Source of the DNA: Nocardia araoensis NBRC 100135
Lineage (GTDB): Bacteria; Actinomycetota; Actinomycetes; Mycobacteriales; Mycobacteriaceae
Assembly (NCBI RefSeq): GCF_000308435.1
Contig: NZ_BAFR01000063.1
Span: 1 to 62,235 of the forward strand
Length of the DNA: 62,235 nucleotides
Reading direction: 5' to 3'
The notes under the pieces: model-generated
Told to the model about the DNA's origin: nothing
The model's database searches: none
The model's input: only the letters and a program-made list of their open reading frames with translations
Shown here: one piece after another, positions 18,721 to 28,317 of the stretch
How the letters are laid out: each line of letters opens with the position of its first letter
Position numbering within the stretch: position 1 is the first letter of the stretch
Made by a program: the position numbers and the translations under genes

Positions 18721-19290
18721 TCAGAAGCGGCGAGCGCCAGCGATCGGCATGGAGGAGATCGGCGCCACCTTCACGGGCTGGCCCGAGGTGGACGCGTGCA
18801 CGACGTTGCCGTCACCGGCGTAGAGGCCGGAGTGGCTGCCGCCGTAGAAGGAGACGAGGTCGCCCGGGCGCAGATCGTCCAGGGACACAGGGGTGCCCGC
18901 GGCCAGCTGCGCGCCGCTGGTGCGGGGCAGCTCGACACCCGCCTGGCGGTAGGACCACTGGACCAGGCCGGAGCAGTCGAACGCGTTCGGGCCCGCCGCG
19001 CCGTAGACGTACGGCGAGCCGACCTTGCTCAGCGCGGCGTCCAGCGCGATGTCGCCGGAGGACCTGGGTGCGGCGAAGGGGAGGGGAGCGGGACCGGGCA
19101 GCTCGAGGCCCGGGATGCCCGGCGGGACCGGAACCTCGTTCGGGACGTCGAAGGTCCCCACACCGGGGATGGTCACCGGCTGGGCCGACGCGGGGGCTGC
19201 GGGCAGCAGGAACGCGCCGATGGTGGCAGCGCCGACGGCCCCGGCGGCAACAGCGCGCTTCGCGTGACGCTTGGCGGCGTTGGTCGTCAT
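18721..19290 (-). CDS. Small secreted NlpC/P60 endopeptidase
   Basis: This 189-residue protein has a signal peptide ending PASAQP, a Pro-rich linker (PGVGTFDVPNEVPVPPGIPG) and an NlpC/P60 domain with Cys in DCSGLVQWSY and His in SHSGLYAG. It lacks the coiled coil of its larger neighbour and resembles RipB/RipD-size enzymes. ATG 19290 has TGGGAG 9 nt upstream. The domain is close to that of the adjacent gene (shared GDPYVWGA/GSPYVYGA context), suggesting an old tandem duplication. Confidence 0.92.
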   Translation of the reverse strand: MTTNAAKRHAKRAVAAGAVGAATIGAFLLPAAPASAQPVTIPGVGTFDVPNEVPVPPGIPGLELPGPAPLPFAAPRSSGDIALDAALSKVGSPYVYGAAGPNAFDCSGLVQWSYRQAGVELPRTSGAQLAAGTPVSLDDLRPGDLVSFYGGSHSGLYAGDGNVVHASTSGQPVKVAPISSMPIAGARRF

Positions 19291-19885
19291 GATGCGGTAC
19301 TCCCAATCTGCCTCACGACGCCGCACCCGGTGGTGCCGCGGACTTCGTCGGCGCCGCACCGGTCGGCGCGGCGGACTCCGTGAGGTCTCGAGAAGGTTAC
19401 GAACACATCACGGTCGTTTGTAAAGCGTCGACAGAGCGAAAAGGGGTTGCTCAACAATTTCACCGGCAAATGGATGTGAGATACGTCCCACCGAATCACG
19501 AAAAGATAACGGCAGTGAAATCGCCGGATGGGCACACCGTTGGTCAAGGTTTCGTCGCGGGCAGGAGCGGGGGCTGCAGCTGGGTGATTCGCGCAGTGTT
19601 TTGCCAGGTAGATCCGGATTGTCGGCCATAGGTGCCGGTATGGTCGCCGCTTCGTACGCCGTAGAGCCGATTGTCGCCGACACGCCCGGCGGTGATCATT
19701 TGCCTTCGGCGCGACTCGCGGCAATGTTTGATACAGTTTTGAACCTTATGTGATCTGAGTCTCTTTTTCGCATTTCTAGATCATTTCCCGGGTATCGCCC
19801 CGGAATCCCCACGGTGTTATTCGGACATTTCGTGGCGTATCCGCGCGCCCCGTTCCTGTCGGACCGTGGCTCTACGCTGCTCGCC
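19291..19885. other. Divergent intergenic region, partly AT-richer
   Basis: About 595 bp separate the small NlpC gene from the exonuclease gene. Apart from the element at 19384-19400 I see a candidate leaderless promoter for the exonuclease (TACGCT at 19873-19878, 7 nt before its GTG). I looked for a c-di-AMP (ydaO) riboswitch, common before such hydrolase genes, and did not find its core. Short open frames here have poor codon bias. Confidence 0.4.
19384..19400 (-). promoter_or_regulatory. 17-bp direct-repeat element upstream of NlpC/P60 gene 2
   Basis: On the minus strand it reads GTAACC-TTCTC-GAGACC, the same hexamers and 11-bp phase as at 18611-18627. It lies 94 nt before the ATG, a similar distance as in the other gene. 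Confidence 0.5.
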
Positions 19886-21628
19886 GTGTCCGATCCCGCG
19901 CCGCGCCGAGCCGTACAGCAGCTGGCTTTCGACGAGCTCGACACTCCCCTGTACGACACGACTTTCGTGGTCGTGGACCTGGAGACCACGGGAACCAGTC
20001 CCGGAGCCGACGGCATCACCGAGATCGGAGCGGTGAAGGTGCGCGGCGGCGAGGTGCTCGGCGAGTTCGCGACGCTGGTCAACCCGGGACGCGAGATCCC
20101 GCCCGCGATCGTGCACGTCACCGGCATCACCACCGCGATGGTGTACGCCGCGCCGCGGATCGAGGCGGTGCTGCCCGGCTTTCTCGAGTTCGCCGCGGGG
20201 GCGGTGCTGGTCGCGCACAATGCGCGGTTCGACATGGCGTTCCTGCGCGCCGCCGCGGCGCAGTGCGACACCCCTTGGCCCGCCGCGCAGGTGTTGTGCA
20301 CCGTGAAGCTGGCGCGACGGGTGCTCGGGCGCGACGAGGCGCCCTCCGTTCGGCTGAGTTCGCTGGCCCGGCTGCTCGGCGCCGCCACCCAGCCGACGCA
20401 CCGAGCACTGCAAGACGCCCGCGCGACCGTCGACGTGCTGCACGCGCTGATCGCTCGGGTCGGGAACCAGGGCGTCCACAGTCTCACCGAGCTGCTCGAC
20501 TATCTGCCCGACGTCACGCCCCGGCAGCGCTCGAAACGCGTCCTCGCGGCCGACCTCCCCGCCGCTCCGGGGGTGTATCTGTTCCGCGGTCCTTCCGATG
20601 AAGTCCTATATATAGGTACGGCGGTGAACTTGCGCCGCCGCGTCCGCAATTACTTCACCGGTTCGGAGACCCGGGGGCGGATGAAAGAGATGGTGTCGCT
20701 GGCGATTCGGGTCGACCACGTGGTGTGCGCTCACGCGCTCGAGGCGGGGGTACGCGAACTGCGCTTGTTGGTGGCGCACACCCCGCCCTACAACCGCCGG
20801 TCGAAGTTCCCGAAGCGGGCCTGGTGGCTCACCCTCACCGATGAGCCGTTCCCGCGGTTCGCGGTGGTGCGCGACCCCGGCCGGGATGCCCTGGGACCGT
20901 TCCACTCTCGCAACGACGCCGCCGATCTGGGCGTGATCATCGCCGAATTCACCGGGTTGCGCACCTGCACGGCGCGGCTGTCGCGTAAGGCGGTGCACGA
21001 GTGCCCGCCCGCACTGGTGGGTGGATGTCCGGCGGGCTCGGAAGGAAAGCCGTTGGACATGACGCAGTACGCCGCCGCTCCCGCGCTCGTGCGCGCGTTG
21101 TTCGCCGGGCGCAGCGACGCGCCGGTCCGGTTCATGCTCGACCGCATCGAAACGTATTCGCGCGCGGAACATTTCGAGGCGGCGGCGCGGCTGCGCGATC
21201 GGGCGGCGCGAGTGGTGCGCGCGCTACGGCGCACTCAGCGACTGGCCGCGGTGGCGCGCATCGCCGAACTCATCGCAGCGCATCCCGACGGCGGCGGCGG
21301 GTGGGAGTTCGCGGTCATCCGGTACGGCCGCCTGGCCGGTTCCGGCACCGCCGCGCGCGGTGTTCCGCCGATGCCGGTCGTGGAGCAGATCGTCGCCGCC
21401 GCCGAGACGGTCGTTCCGACCGGTGTGGCCATTTCCGGCGCGTCTCCGGAAGAAGTGGCGCTGATCGCCCGCTGGCTGGCCCGGCCAGGGGTCCGGATCG
21501 TGCGGACCACGGACGGATATCACGAGCCGATGTCCGGCGCGGCACGCTGGCTGGGCTGGGCGGAACTGGCCGACGCCGCGGTCCGCGCCCAACCGACCGA
21601 GCAGGGTTATCTGAACCGCTTAGGCTGA
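19886..21628 (+). CDS. DEDD exonuclease fused to UvrC-like GIY-YIG nuclease (Rv2191-like)
   Basis: This 580-residue nuclease has an N-terminal DnaQ/epsilon-type 3'-5' exonuclease (FVVVDLETTG, VAHNARFDMAFL, HRALQDARAT) followed by a GIY-YIG domain (PGVYLFRGPSDEVLYIGTA) and a C-terminal UvrC-like helical part. This pairing is a standing actinobacterial family, probably in DNA repair. GTG 19886 (VSDPAPRRAVQQLAF) is preferred; it is preceded by a -10-like TACGCT at leaderless spacing. A GTG at 19814 would add 24 residues. Confidence 0.9.
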   Translation: MSDPAPRRAVQQLAFDELDTPLYDTTFVVVDLETTGTSPGADGITEIGAVKVRGGEVLGEFATLVNPGREIPPAIVHVTGITTAMVYAAPRIEAVLPGFLEFAAGAVLVAHNARFDMAFLRAAAAQCDTPWPAAQVLCTVKLARRVLGRDEAPSVRLSSLARLLGAATQPTHRALQDARATVDVLHALIARVGNQGVHSLTELLDYLPDVTPRQRSKRVLAADLPAAPGVYLFRGPSDEVLYIGTAVNLRRRVRNYFTGSETRGRMKEMVSLAIRVDHVVCAHALEAGVRELRLLVAHTPPYNRRSKFPKRAWWLTLTDEPFPRFAVVRDPGRDALGPFHSRNDAADLGVIIAEFTGLRTCTARLSRKAVHECPPALVGGCPAGSEGKPLDMTQYAAAPALVRALFAGRSDAPVRFMLDRIETYSRAEHFEAAARLRDRAARVVRALRRTQRLAAVARIAELIAAHPDGGGGWEFAVIRYGRLAGSGTAARGVPPMPVVEQIVAAAETVVPTGVAISGASPEEVALIARWLARPGVRIVRTTDGYHEPMSGAARWLGWAELADAAVRAQPTEQGYLNRLG

Positions 21629-21633
21629 GCCTC

Positions 21634-21909
21634 ATGATTACCGCGATCGTCTTGATTCACGCCGACAACGGCCGCATCCCGGAGACCGCGCAGGCGGTGG
21701 CGGACACCCAGGGCGTCACCGAGGTCTACTCCTGCGCCGGTGACGTGGACCTGATCGCGATCGTGCGGGTACGCGACCACGAGCAGATCGCCGACGTGGT
21801 GACCGGCCGGATCGACAAGACGCCGGGTGTCCTGCGCACCACCACGCACATCGCGTTCAAGTCGTATTCCCGCGCCGAAGTGGAGGCCGCGTTCTCGCTC
21901 GGCGAGTAA
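21634..21909 (+). CDS. Lrp/AsnC-type ligand-binding (RAM) domain protein without HTH
   Basis: This 91-residue protein (MITAIVLIHADNGRIPET) is only the effector-binding beta-alpha-beta half of an Lrp/AsnC regulator. Such stand-alone RAM proteins form oligomers and bind amino acids. There is no DNA-binding domain, so it is not itself a repressor. It starts 5 nt after the exonuclease stop, suggesting co-transcription, and ends 4 nt from the convergent secreted-protein gene. Confidence 0.87.
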   Translation: MITAIVLIHADNGRIPETAQAVADTQGVTEVYSCAGDVDLIAIVRVRDHEQIADVVTGRIDKTPGVLRTTTHIAFKSYSRAEVEAAFSLGE

Positions 21910-21913
21910 CCCC

Positions 21914-22198
21914 TCAGTCCGCCACCCGCACACTGCGCACCGCGAAATAGGCGCCGTCGTTCGGCGGCAGCACGACGACATCGCCCGAGCAATCCGGCGA
22001 CTCGTACAGCTGCGCGACGCCGTCGGTGCGGTTGCGGATCTCCACGTCGGACCCGTCGCCGACCTCCAGGCAGCCGACCGGGTTCTCGTACACGGCGCCG
22101 TCGGCGAACAAGGCGCCACCGGCCGCGTGCGCTCCGGGAGCGGCGGCGATGCCCGCGGCGGCGAGGAGGGGCGGAAGTAGCGGAACAAAGGATCGCAT
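21914..22198 (-). CDS. Small secreted protein of unknown function
   Basis: This 94-residue protein has a clear signal peptide (VPLLPPLLAAAGIAAAPGAHA). The mature part of about 70 residues has two cysteines (GCLEVGDG and SPDCSGDV) that could form one disulfide; the pattern recalls small secreted peptidase-inhibitor-like beta proteins, but I do not recognise the family. It is convergent with the RAM gene and lies 148 bp downstream of trpD on the same strand. Confidence 0.7.
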   Translation of the reverse strand: MRSFVPLLPPLLAAAGIAAAPGAHAAGGALFADGAVYENPVGCLEVGDGSDVEIRNRTDGVAQLYESPDCSGDVVVLPPNDGAYFAVRSVRVAD

Positions 22199-22346
22199 GT
22201 CGGTGCTCCTCGTCGGTCGAACCGATCGGCGCGGTGCCCGGCGGACTCGGCATGCGCCGAATTGCCCGGCCGACGTTACCGGCCGCGACCATCCCGGCCG
22301 TGGCCTTCGCTCAGGTCAGCGTGTCGGCGAACCTCGGTGGTCCGCG

Positions 22347-23408
22347 TCAGCTGTCGCCCAGTGTCTGCGTCAGCTTCGCCCAGCGCTCCAGTAGCGCGGC
22401 GGCCGCGCCCGTGTCGATCGCCTCGGCGGCGCGTTCCACGCCTGCCGCGAGCGCGGCGTGCAGGTCCGCATCCGGATCACCCACTCCCCGCGACCAGTCG
22501 TAGGTCACGATCGCCGCGGCCGAATTCACCAGCACCGCGTCCCGGACCGCGCCGGCGTGGCCGGCGAACACGTCGCGGGCCACGCCCGCGTTCACCTCGG
22601 CGTCGCCGCCGCGCAGCGCGTCCAGATCGACCCGCGAGATGCCGATGCGGGTCGGATCGATGGTGGCCTGTCGCGTTCGTCCGCCCGAAACGACCCACGC
22701 CTCGGTGGTGTCCGAGGTGGTGATCTCGTCGAGACCGTCGTTGCCGCGTACCACCAGCGCGCTCGCGCCGCGCTCGGCGAACACGCCCGCGATCACGGGC
22801 AGCAGATCGGGGAACGCGCAGCCGACCAGCCCGGCGCGCGGCTGCGCGGGGTTGGTCAGCGGCCCCAGCACGTTGAAGACGGTCGGAATGCCGATCTGGC
22901 TGCGCGCCGCGCCCGCGTACCTGAGGGCGGGATGGAACACGGCCGCGAAGCAGAAACCGATGCCGACTTCCCGTACGCAGCGCGCCACCGCCTGCGGACC
23001 GAGCGCGAGCTTCACGCCCAGCGCCTCCAGCACGTCGGCGCCGCCGCTCTTCGACGATGCGGCCCGGTTGCCGTGCTTGACCACCGGGACACCGGCCGCG
23101 GCCACCACGATCGCGGACATGGTGGAAATGTTCACCGAGCCGGACCGATCACCGCCGGTGCCGACGATGTCGACCGCGTCGCCATCGATCCGCACCAGCC
23201 GCGCGTGCTCGAGCATGCCGGTGGCCAGGCCGGTCAGCTCGGCGGGAGTGGGGCCCTTGATCTTCATTGCGACGCCGAACGCCGCGATCTGCGCGGTGGT
23301 GGCGTTGTCGGACATGATCTCGCTCATCGCCCACGCCGTGTCGTCCGCGGCCAGGTCGCCACCGTCGGCGAGGGTTCCCAGCACCTGGGGCCAGCTGCGC
23401 ACGCTCAT
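22347..23408 (-). CDS. trpD: Anthranilate phosphoribosyltransferase
   Basis: This 353-residue enzyme joins anthranilate to PRPP in tryptophan synthesis. Visible motifs are the PRPP loop [17 protein letters not shown] and [21 protein letters not shown], plus [10 protein letters not shown]. Length is normal. It stands alone, as Rv2192c does, away from other trp genes. No attenuator or Trp-rich leader peptide is visible upstream. Confidence 0.95.
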   Translation of the reverse strand: MSVRSWPQVLGTLADGGDLAADDTAWAMSEIMSDNATTAQIAAFGVAMKIKGPTPAELTGLATGMLEHARLVRIDGDAVDIVGTGGDRSGSVNISTMSAIVVAAAGVPVVKHGNRAASSKSGGADVLEALGVKLALGPQAVARCVREVGIGFCFAAVFHPALRYAGAARSQIGIPTVFNVLGPLTNPAQPRAGLVGCAFPDLLPVIAGVFAERGASALVVRGNDGLDEITTSDTTEAWVVSGGRTRQATIDPTRIGISRVDLDALRGGDAEVNAGVARDVFAGHAGAVRDAVLVNSAAAIVTYDWSRGVGDPDADLHAALAAGVERAAEAIDTGAAAALLERWAKLTQTLGDS

Positions 23409-23497
23409 TCCACACTTCTCCCGTCACACTGGTCGCGACCTGTCCCGGCACACCGGTTCGCACCAGTTTGTCCGCAAGGAGCCTAGTGCGCGACCGG

Positions 23498-23726
23498 TTA
23501 TGCCGGAGTGTGTGGTGCCGGCGCCGGTTGCAGGGCGTCCCAGCCGACGGCGACGCCATCGTGACGCTGGGCGAGGCCGGCCATGCGGGAGCGCTCCTGG
23601 GAGCAGTGCAGGGCGTCGAGCAGTTGGACGCGCCGCAGGATCACCGTCTCGAACTCGTCGGTGCCAGGACCGTCGTCCTGCGGCGCGGGGGAGTTGCCAC
23701 AGTCCCTGCGCCACCTGAACCTTCAT
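23498..23726 (-). CDS. Small conserved-looking ORF with an apparent frameshift near its start
   Basis: A strong AAGGAG (23735-23740) lies 8 nt before ATG 23726, but the ATG frame loses codon bias within about 15 codons. The frame one base over is open from directly after an overlapping TGA down to TAA at 23498, and nearly every third codon position is G or C. It encodes [19 protein letters not shown] and [18 protein letters not shown]. Either a one-base indel (real or in the assembly) separates start and body, or a shorter product starts at GTG 23644. Function is unknown; the product would be about 75 residues. Confidence 0.5.
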
Positions 23727-23877
23727 CTCAGCTTCTCCTTACCCTCGCCTGTCATGCTGGCCGGGCGTTCGTCCGCGGGTGCGACTCGTTCCACCGGCAC
23801 GCAGCTCGCTCATACCGGCCCCTGCCTGGTCGAGAGCCCGTCTTTTCCTGCGTTTTCCGACACGGAGGAACGAGTTT

Positions 23878-23919
23878 CGTACCCGGGTACGGCCGTCGTA
23901 CTACGACGAGTCATACTTA
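23878..23919 (+). promoter_or_regulatory. Tandem palindromes and -10 of the ctaE promoter
   Basis: CGTACCCGGGTACG (23878-23891) is a perfect 14-bp palindrome. CGTCGTA-C-TACGACG (23894-23908) is a perfect 7-1-7 palindrome two bases later. They directly precede TACTTA (23914-23919), a -10-like hexamer 5 nt before the GTG, so the transcript would be nearly leaderless and the palindromes cover the -35 area. This looks like an operator pair for ctaE-qcrCAB; the regulator is unknown. Confidence 0.55.
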
Positions 23920-23924
23920 CCCCC

Positions 23925-24536
23925 GTGACGACCGCAGTAGGGACCCCAGGATCGGCCATTACCCAGCGTGTGCATTCGCTGAACCGGCCCAACATGGTCA
24001 GCGTCGGTACCATCATCTGGCTGTCGAGCGAGCTGATGTTCTTTGCCGGCCTGTTCGCGATGTACTTCGTCGCCCGCGCCCAGGCGCACGGTAACTGGCC
24101 GCCGGAGCCGACCGAGCTGAATCTGAAGCTCGCAGTGCCGGTCACGACCGTGCTGGTCGCGTCGTCGTTCACCTGCCAGATGGGCGTGTTCGCCGCGGAG
24201 AAGGGCGACGTGTTCGGCCTGCGCCGCTGGTACGTCATCACTCTGATCATGGGCGCGTTCTTCGTCGGCGGCCAGGGCTACGAGTACATGAACCTCGCGC
24301 ACGAGGGCACCACGATCTCCAGCAGCTCCTACGGCTCGGTGTTCTTCATCACCACCGGCTTCCACGGTCTGCACGTGATCGGCGGTCTGATCGCGTTCGT
24401 GTTCCTGCTCATGCGCACCAAGGTCAGCAAGTTCACCCCCGCGCAGGCCACCGCCGCGATCGTCGTCTCCTACTACTGGCACTTCGTCGACATCGTGTGG
24501 ATCGGGTTGTTCGCCACGATCTACTTCGTCCGCTGA
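23925..24536 (+). CDS. ctaE: Cytochrome c oxidase subunit III
   Basis: This 203-residue oxidase subunit has five to six transmembrane helices and the family patches [17 protein letters not shown] and [13 protein letters not shown] 23925 ([13 protein letters not shown]) gives exactly the mycobacterial length; the longer frame upstream shadows the minus-strand small gene. It heads ctaE-qcrC-qcrA-qcrB, tying oxidase to the bcc complex as in the actinobacterial supercomplex. Confidence 0.95.
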   Translation: MTTAVGTPGSAITQRVHSLNRPNMVSVGTIIWLSSELMFFAGLFAMYFVARAQAHGNWPPEPTELNLKLAVPVTTVLVASSFTCQMGVFAAEKGDVFGLRRWYVITLIMGAFFVGGQGYEYMNLAHEGTTISSSSYGSVFFITTGFHGLHVIGGLIAFVFLLMRTKVSKFTPAQATAAIVVSYYWHFVDIVWIGLFATIYFVR

Positions 24537-24622
24537 TCGTGGTCGCCGCGCCGCCTCGGCGGGCGCGGCGCGACCCGAGATCTTTCGCACAAGTCGGTTC
24601 CGTCTACTCCAAAGGGACACAG

Positions 24623-25486
24623 ATGAGTTCATCTCCCCCGTCAGCGCCAGAGCCCGCCAGCCCCGGGAACGGCCAGGCCAGCAAGACGCGCAGGCAGCGG
24701 CGCGTTCGCCGTCGCATCGCGGGCGGACTTGCGCTGCTGGTGGGCCTGGTCGGAGCAGGCTTCCTGGCATCGGCCCTCACGCCGGACCCGCAGCGAGCCA
24801 CCGCGCACGAGGACCAGTCCGCGCTCATCCGCGAGGGCGAGCAGCTCTACGACACGTCCTGCATCACCTGCCACGGTGCGAACCTGCAGGGTGTGGCCGA
24901 CCGCGGTCCCAGCCTGATCGGCGTCGGCGAGGCCGCGGTCTACTTCCAGGTGTCCTCCGGCCGCATGCCGATGGCCCGTAACGAGGCGCAGGCGCAGCGC
25001 AAGCCGCCGAAGTTCGACGCCCACCAGACCGACGCGCTGAGCGCGTTCGTGGCTGCGCACGGCGGCGGTCCGACCGTGGTCCGCGACGCCAACGGCGAGG
25101 TCGCCCAGGAGTCGATGCGCGGCGACGACATCGCCCGCGGCTCGGAGCTGTTCCGGATGAACTGCGCGTCCTGCCACAACTTCACCGGACGCGGCGGCGC
25201 GCTGTCCTCCGGTAAGTTCGCGCCGCCGCTGGAACCGGCGAGCGAGCAGCAGATCTACGCCGCGATGCTCACCGGCCCGCAGAACATGCCGAAGTTCTCC
25301 GATCGCCAGCTGAGCGCGGAGGAGAAGCGCGACATCATCGCCTACGTCAAGAACGCGACCGAGGAGCACAGCCCGGGCGGCTGGGATCTCGGCGGGTTCG
25401 GTCCCGCGACCGAGGGCCTGGCCATCTGGGTGGTCGGCATCACGCTCGTCGTCGGCGCCGCGATGTGGATCGGATCCAGGTCATGA
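24623..25486 (+). CDS. qcrC: Cytochrome bc1 complex dihaem cytochrome c subunit
   Basis: This 287-residue membrane-anchored protein has an N-terminal transmembrane segment, two haem c motifs (CITCH and CASCH, about residues 80 and 180) and a C-terminal transmembrane helix ([17 protein letters not shown]). It replaces soluble cytochrome c by passing electrons directly to CtaC. ATG 24623 follows AAAGGGA. Its stop overlaps the qcrA start as ATGA. Confidence 0.96.
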   Translation: MSSSPPSAPEPASPGNGQASKTRRQRRVRRRIAGGLALLVGLVGAGFLASALTPDPQRATAHEDQSALIREGEQLYDTSCITCHGANLQGVADRGPSLIGVGEAAVYFQVSSGRMPMARNEAQAQRKPPKFDAHQTDALSAFVAAHGGGPTVVRDANGEVAQESMRGDDIARGSELFRMNCASCHNFTGRGGALSSGKFAPPLEPASEQQIYAAMLTGPQNMPKFSDRQLSAEEKRDIIAYVKNATEEHSPGGWDLGGFGPATEGLAIWVVGITLVVGAAMWIGSRS

Positions 25487-26688
25487 GCAATAGCGAGAAG
25501 GAGCGAGACGACATGGGTCGGCCGGATGAGGGCCACGACGCGCATCTGTCGAAGGAGCAGTCGGTGAACGCCAACCCGGCGGAGCCCACCGAGGCGGAGC
25601 TCGACAAGATGTCGCGCGACGAGCTGGTCAAGCTCGGTACCGAGCGCGACGGCGTCGACGTCGCCTACCGCCGCGAGCGCTTCCCGATCCCCGGCACCCG
25701 GGCGGAGAAGCGTGCCGAGCGTGCGGTCACCTTCTGGTTCGCCGTGTCCGGCATCGCGGCCGCGGCGCTGGTCGGTGTGTTCCTGTTCTGGCCGTGGGAG
25801 TTCAAGGCCAAGGACGAGGAGGGCCACGGGCTCTACTCGCTGTTCACCCCGCTGGTCGGCCTGACCTTCGGCATCTCGGTGCTGGTCATCGGCGTCGCGG
25901 TGGTGCTGATCCGCAAGCTGTTCATCCCCGCCGAGCTGTCCATCCAGGAGCGGCACGACGGTCCGTCGCCCGAGGTCGAGCGCCGCACCCTGGTCGCCGA
26001 GCTGCAAGACGCGCTGGACACCTCCACGCTCGGCCGCCGCAAGATGATCACCCGCACCGCGGGCGCGGGCGTCGGCGTGCTCGGCGTCGGCGCGCTGCTG
26101 GTGTTCGTCGGCGGTCTGATCAAGAACCCGTGGGCCAAGGGCGACAAGTCGCCGCTGTGGGTCTCCGGCTGGACTCCGGACTTCCCGGGCGAGACCATCT
26201 ACATCCGCCGCGACACCGGTCGCCCGGAGGACGTGGTGCTGGTGCGTCCGGAGGACCTGGACGCGGGCGCCATGGAGACGGTGTTCCCGTGGAAGGAGAA
26301 GTGGCGCGGTGACGAGCACGCGACCCTGCAGTCGCTGCGCGGCATCCGCAACGCCGTCATGCTGATCCGCCTGCGCACCGAGGACGCGCAGAAGGCGATC
26401 AAGCGCAAGGGTCAGGAGAGCTTCAACTACGGCGACTACTTCGCCTACTCGAAGATCTGCACCCACCTCGGCTGCCCGACCTCGCTGTTCGAGCAGCAGA
26501 CCAACCGGATCCTGTGCCCATGCCACCAGTCGCAGTTCTCCGCGACCGAGTGGGGCAAGCCGGTCTTCGGTCCCGCCGCTCGCGCGCTGCCGCAGCTGCC
26601 GATCACCGTCAACGCTGAGGGCTTCCTGGTCGCCAACGGCGACTTCATCGAGCCGCTCGGCCCGGCCTACTGGGAGCGCCGTTCATGA
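25483..26688 (+). CDS. qcrA: Cytochrome bc1 complex Rieske iron-sulfur subunit
   Basis: This 401-residue protein has three transmembrane helices in the first half, as in actinobacterial QcrA, and a Rieske domain whose 2Fe-2S ligands are in CTHLGCP and CPCHQSQF. It takes electrons from menaquinol to the cytochrome c subunit. ATG 25483 and TGA 26688 both form 4-nt overlaps with neighbours, showing tight translational coupling. Confidence 0.96.
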   Translation: MSNSEKERDDMGRPDEGHDAHLSKEQSVNANPAEPTEAELDKMSRDELVKLGTERDGVDVAYRRERFPIPGTRAEKRAERAVTFWFAVSGIAAAALVGVFLFWPWEFKAKDEEGHGLYSLFTPLVGLTFGISVLVIGVAVVLIRKLFIPAELSIQERHDGPSPEVERRTLVAELQDALDTSTLGRRKMITRTAGAGVGVLGVGALLVFVGGLIKNPWAKGDKSPLWVSGWTPDFPGETIYIRRDTGRPEDVVLVRPEDLDAGAMETVFPWKEKWRGDEHATLQSLRGIRNAVMLIRLRTEDAQKAIKRKGQESFNYGDYFAYSKICTHLGCPTSLFEQQTNRILCPCHQSQFSATEWGKPVFGPAARALPQLPITVNAEGFLVANGDFIEPLGPAYWERRS

Positions 26689-28304
26689 GTCCTTCAGTCG
26701 CAGCCCAAGCCAGTGAGGCGGACGAGCGCTACCGCGCCGCCGCGTTCATGAAGCGGTCGATCAACAAGGTCTTCCCGACGCATTGGTCGTTCCTGCTCGG
26801 CGAGATCGCGCTCTACAGCTTCATCATCCTGCTGCTGTCGGGCGTCTACCTGACCTTGTTCTTCGACCCGTCGATGAGCGAGGTCGTCTACAACGGCGCG
26901 TACCAGCCACTGCGCGGCGTGACCATGTCGCGCGCCTACGAGACCGCGCTGAACATCACCTTCGAGGTCCGCGGCGGTCTGTTCGTGCGGCAGGTCCATC
27001 ACTGGGCGGCCCTGCTGTTCGCGGCGTCGATCATCATCCACCTGTTCCGCATCTTCTTCACCGGCGCGTTCCGCAAGCCGCGTGAGGCGAACTGGGTGAT
27101 CGGCTCGTTGCTGCTGATCCTGGCGATGTTCGAGGGCTTCTTCGGCTACTCGCTGCCCGACGACCTGCTGTCGGGCACCGGCCTGCGGGCCGCGTTCGGC
27201 GGTATCACGATGAGCATCCCGATCATCGGCACCTGGATGCACTGGCTGATCTTCGGCGGCGACTTCCCGGGCGACATCATCATTCCGCGGCTCTACATCG
27301 CGCACGTGCTGTTGTTCCCCGGCATCATCCTGGCGCTGATCGCCGCGCACGTGGCGCTGGTGTGGTACCAGAAGCACACCCAGTTCCCCGGCCCCGGCCG
27401 CACGGAGAACAACGTGGTGGGCGCCCGGATCGTGCCGGTGTTCGCCGCCGACCAGGGCGCGTTCTTCGCCTTCACCCTGGGCATCGTCGGCATCATGGGC
27501 GGCGTGTTCCAGATCAACCCGATCTGGAATCTGGGTCCGTACAACCCCTCGCAGGTCTCGGCGGGTTCGCAGCCGGACTTCTACATGATGTGGACCGACG
27601 GCATGGCCCGGTTGATGCCGCCGTGGGAGTTGTACCTGGGCCGCTACACCGTGCCCGCGGTGTTCTGGGTCGCGCTGATCATGGGGTTGGTGTTCGCGGT
27701 GCTCATCGCCTACCCGTGGATCGAGAAGCGGCTGACCGGCGACACCAGCGCGCACCACAACCTGTTGCAGCGTCCGCGTGACGTCCCGGTCCGGACCGCG
27801 ATCGGCGCGATGGCCATCGCCTTCTACGTGGTGCTGACGCTGTCGTGCGTCAACGACATCCTCGCGCTGAAGTTCGACATCTCGCTGAACGCGACCACGT
27901 GGATCGGCCGCATCGGCCTGCTCGTCGCCCCGCCGGTGGCGTACTACCTCACCTACCGGTTCTGCATCGGCCTGCAGCGTAGCGACCGGGCGGTGCTCGA
28001 GCACGGCATCGAGACCGGTGTGATCAAGCGCCTGCCGCACGGTGAGTACATCGAGGTGCACCAGCCGCTGGGCCCGGTGGACGACCACGGTCACCCGCTT
28101 CCGCTGGAATACCAGGGCGCGCCCGTACCGAAGAAGATGAGCAAGCTCGGCTCGGCCGGCAAACCCGGCACCGGCAGCTTCCTGCGGCCCGACCCGCAGG
28201 AGGAGAGCGATCGGCACTTCGAGATCGAGCACGCCGAAGAGCACAAGCAGCTGAAGGTGCTGCAGCGAGCGCAAGAGGCGGCGAACGGCAAGCACGGCCA
28301 CTGA
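26685..28304 (+). CDS. qcrB: Cytochrome bc1 complex cytochrome b subunit
   Basis: This 539-residue cytochrome b has the haem-ligand helices ([22 protein letters not shown] and [21 protein letters not shown] regions) and the actinobacterial C-terminal extension of about 120 residues. It oxidises menaquinol at the Qp site and is the target of the drug Q203 in mycobacteria. It is the last gene of the ctaE-qcrCAB operon, with a terminator 14 nt downstream. Confidence 0.96.
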   Translation: MSPSVAAQASEADERYRAAAFMKRSINKVFPTHWSFLLGEIALYSFIILLLSGVYLTLFFDPSMSEVVYNGAYQPLRGVTMSRAYETALNITFEVRGGLFVRQVHHWAALLFAASIIIHLFRIFFTGAFRKPREANWVIGSLLLILAMFEGFFGYSLPDDLLSGTGLRAAFGGITMSIPIIGTWMHWLIFGGDFPGDIIIPRLYIAHVLLFPGIILALIAAHVALVWYQKHTQFPGPGRTENNVVGARIVPVFAADQGAFFAFTLGIVGIMGGVFQINPIWNLGPYNPSQVSAGSQPDFYMMWTDGMARLMPPWELYLGRYTVPAVFWVALIMGLVFAVLIAYPWIEKRLTGDTSAHHNLLQRPRDVPVRTAIGAMAIAFYVVLTLSCVNDILALKFDISLNATTWIGRIGLLVAPPVAYYLTYRFCIGLQRSDRAVLEHGIETGVIKRLPHGEYIEVHQPLGPVDDHGHPLPLEYQGAPVPKKMSKLGSAGKPGTGSFLRPDPQEESDRHFEIEHAEEHKQLKVLQRAQEAANGKHGH

Positions 28305-28317
28305 CGCCCGCCACGTG

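Noticed and set aside
19291..19813. Possible c-di-AMP (ydaO) riboswitch before the small NlpC/P60 gene
   Set aside because: Such riboswitches are common before these hydrolases, but reading the minus strand did not show the conserved core.
23424..23726. 100-codon minus frame from ATG 23726 taken as the gene in full
   Set aside because: After about 15 codons its third-position G/C falls to near 50%, while the neighbouring frame is strongly biased; the body is coded in the other frame.
23583..23924. Extended N-terminus for ctaE
   Set aside because: It overlaps the minus-strand small gene, is not membrane-like, and would exceed the normal CtaE length; GTG 23925 gives 203 residues.
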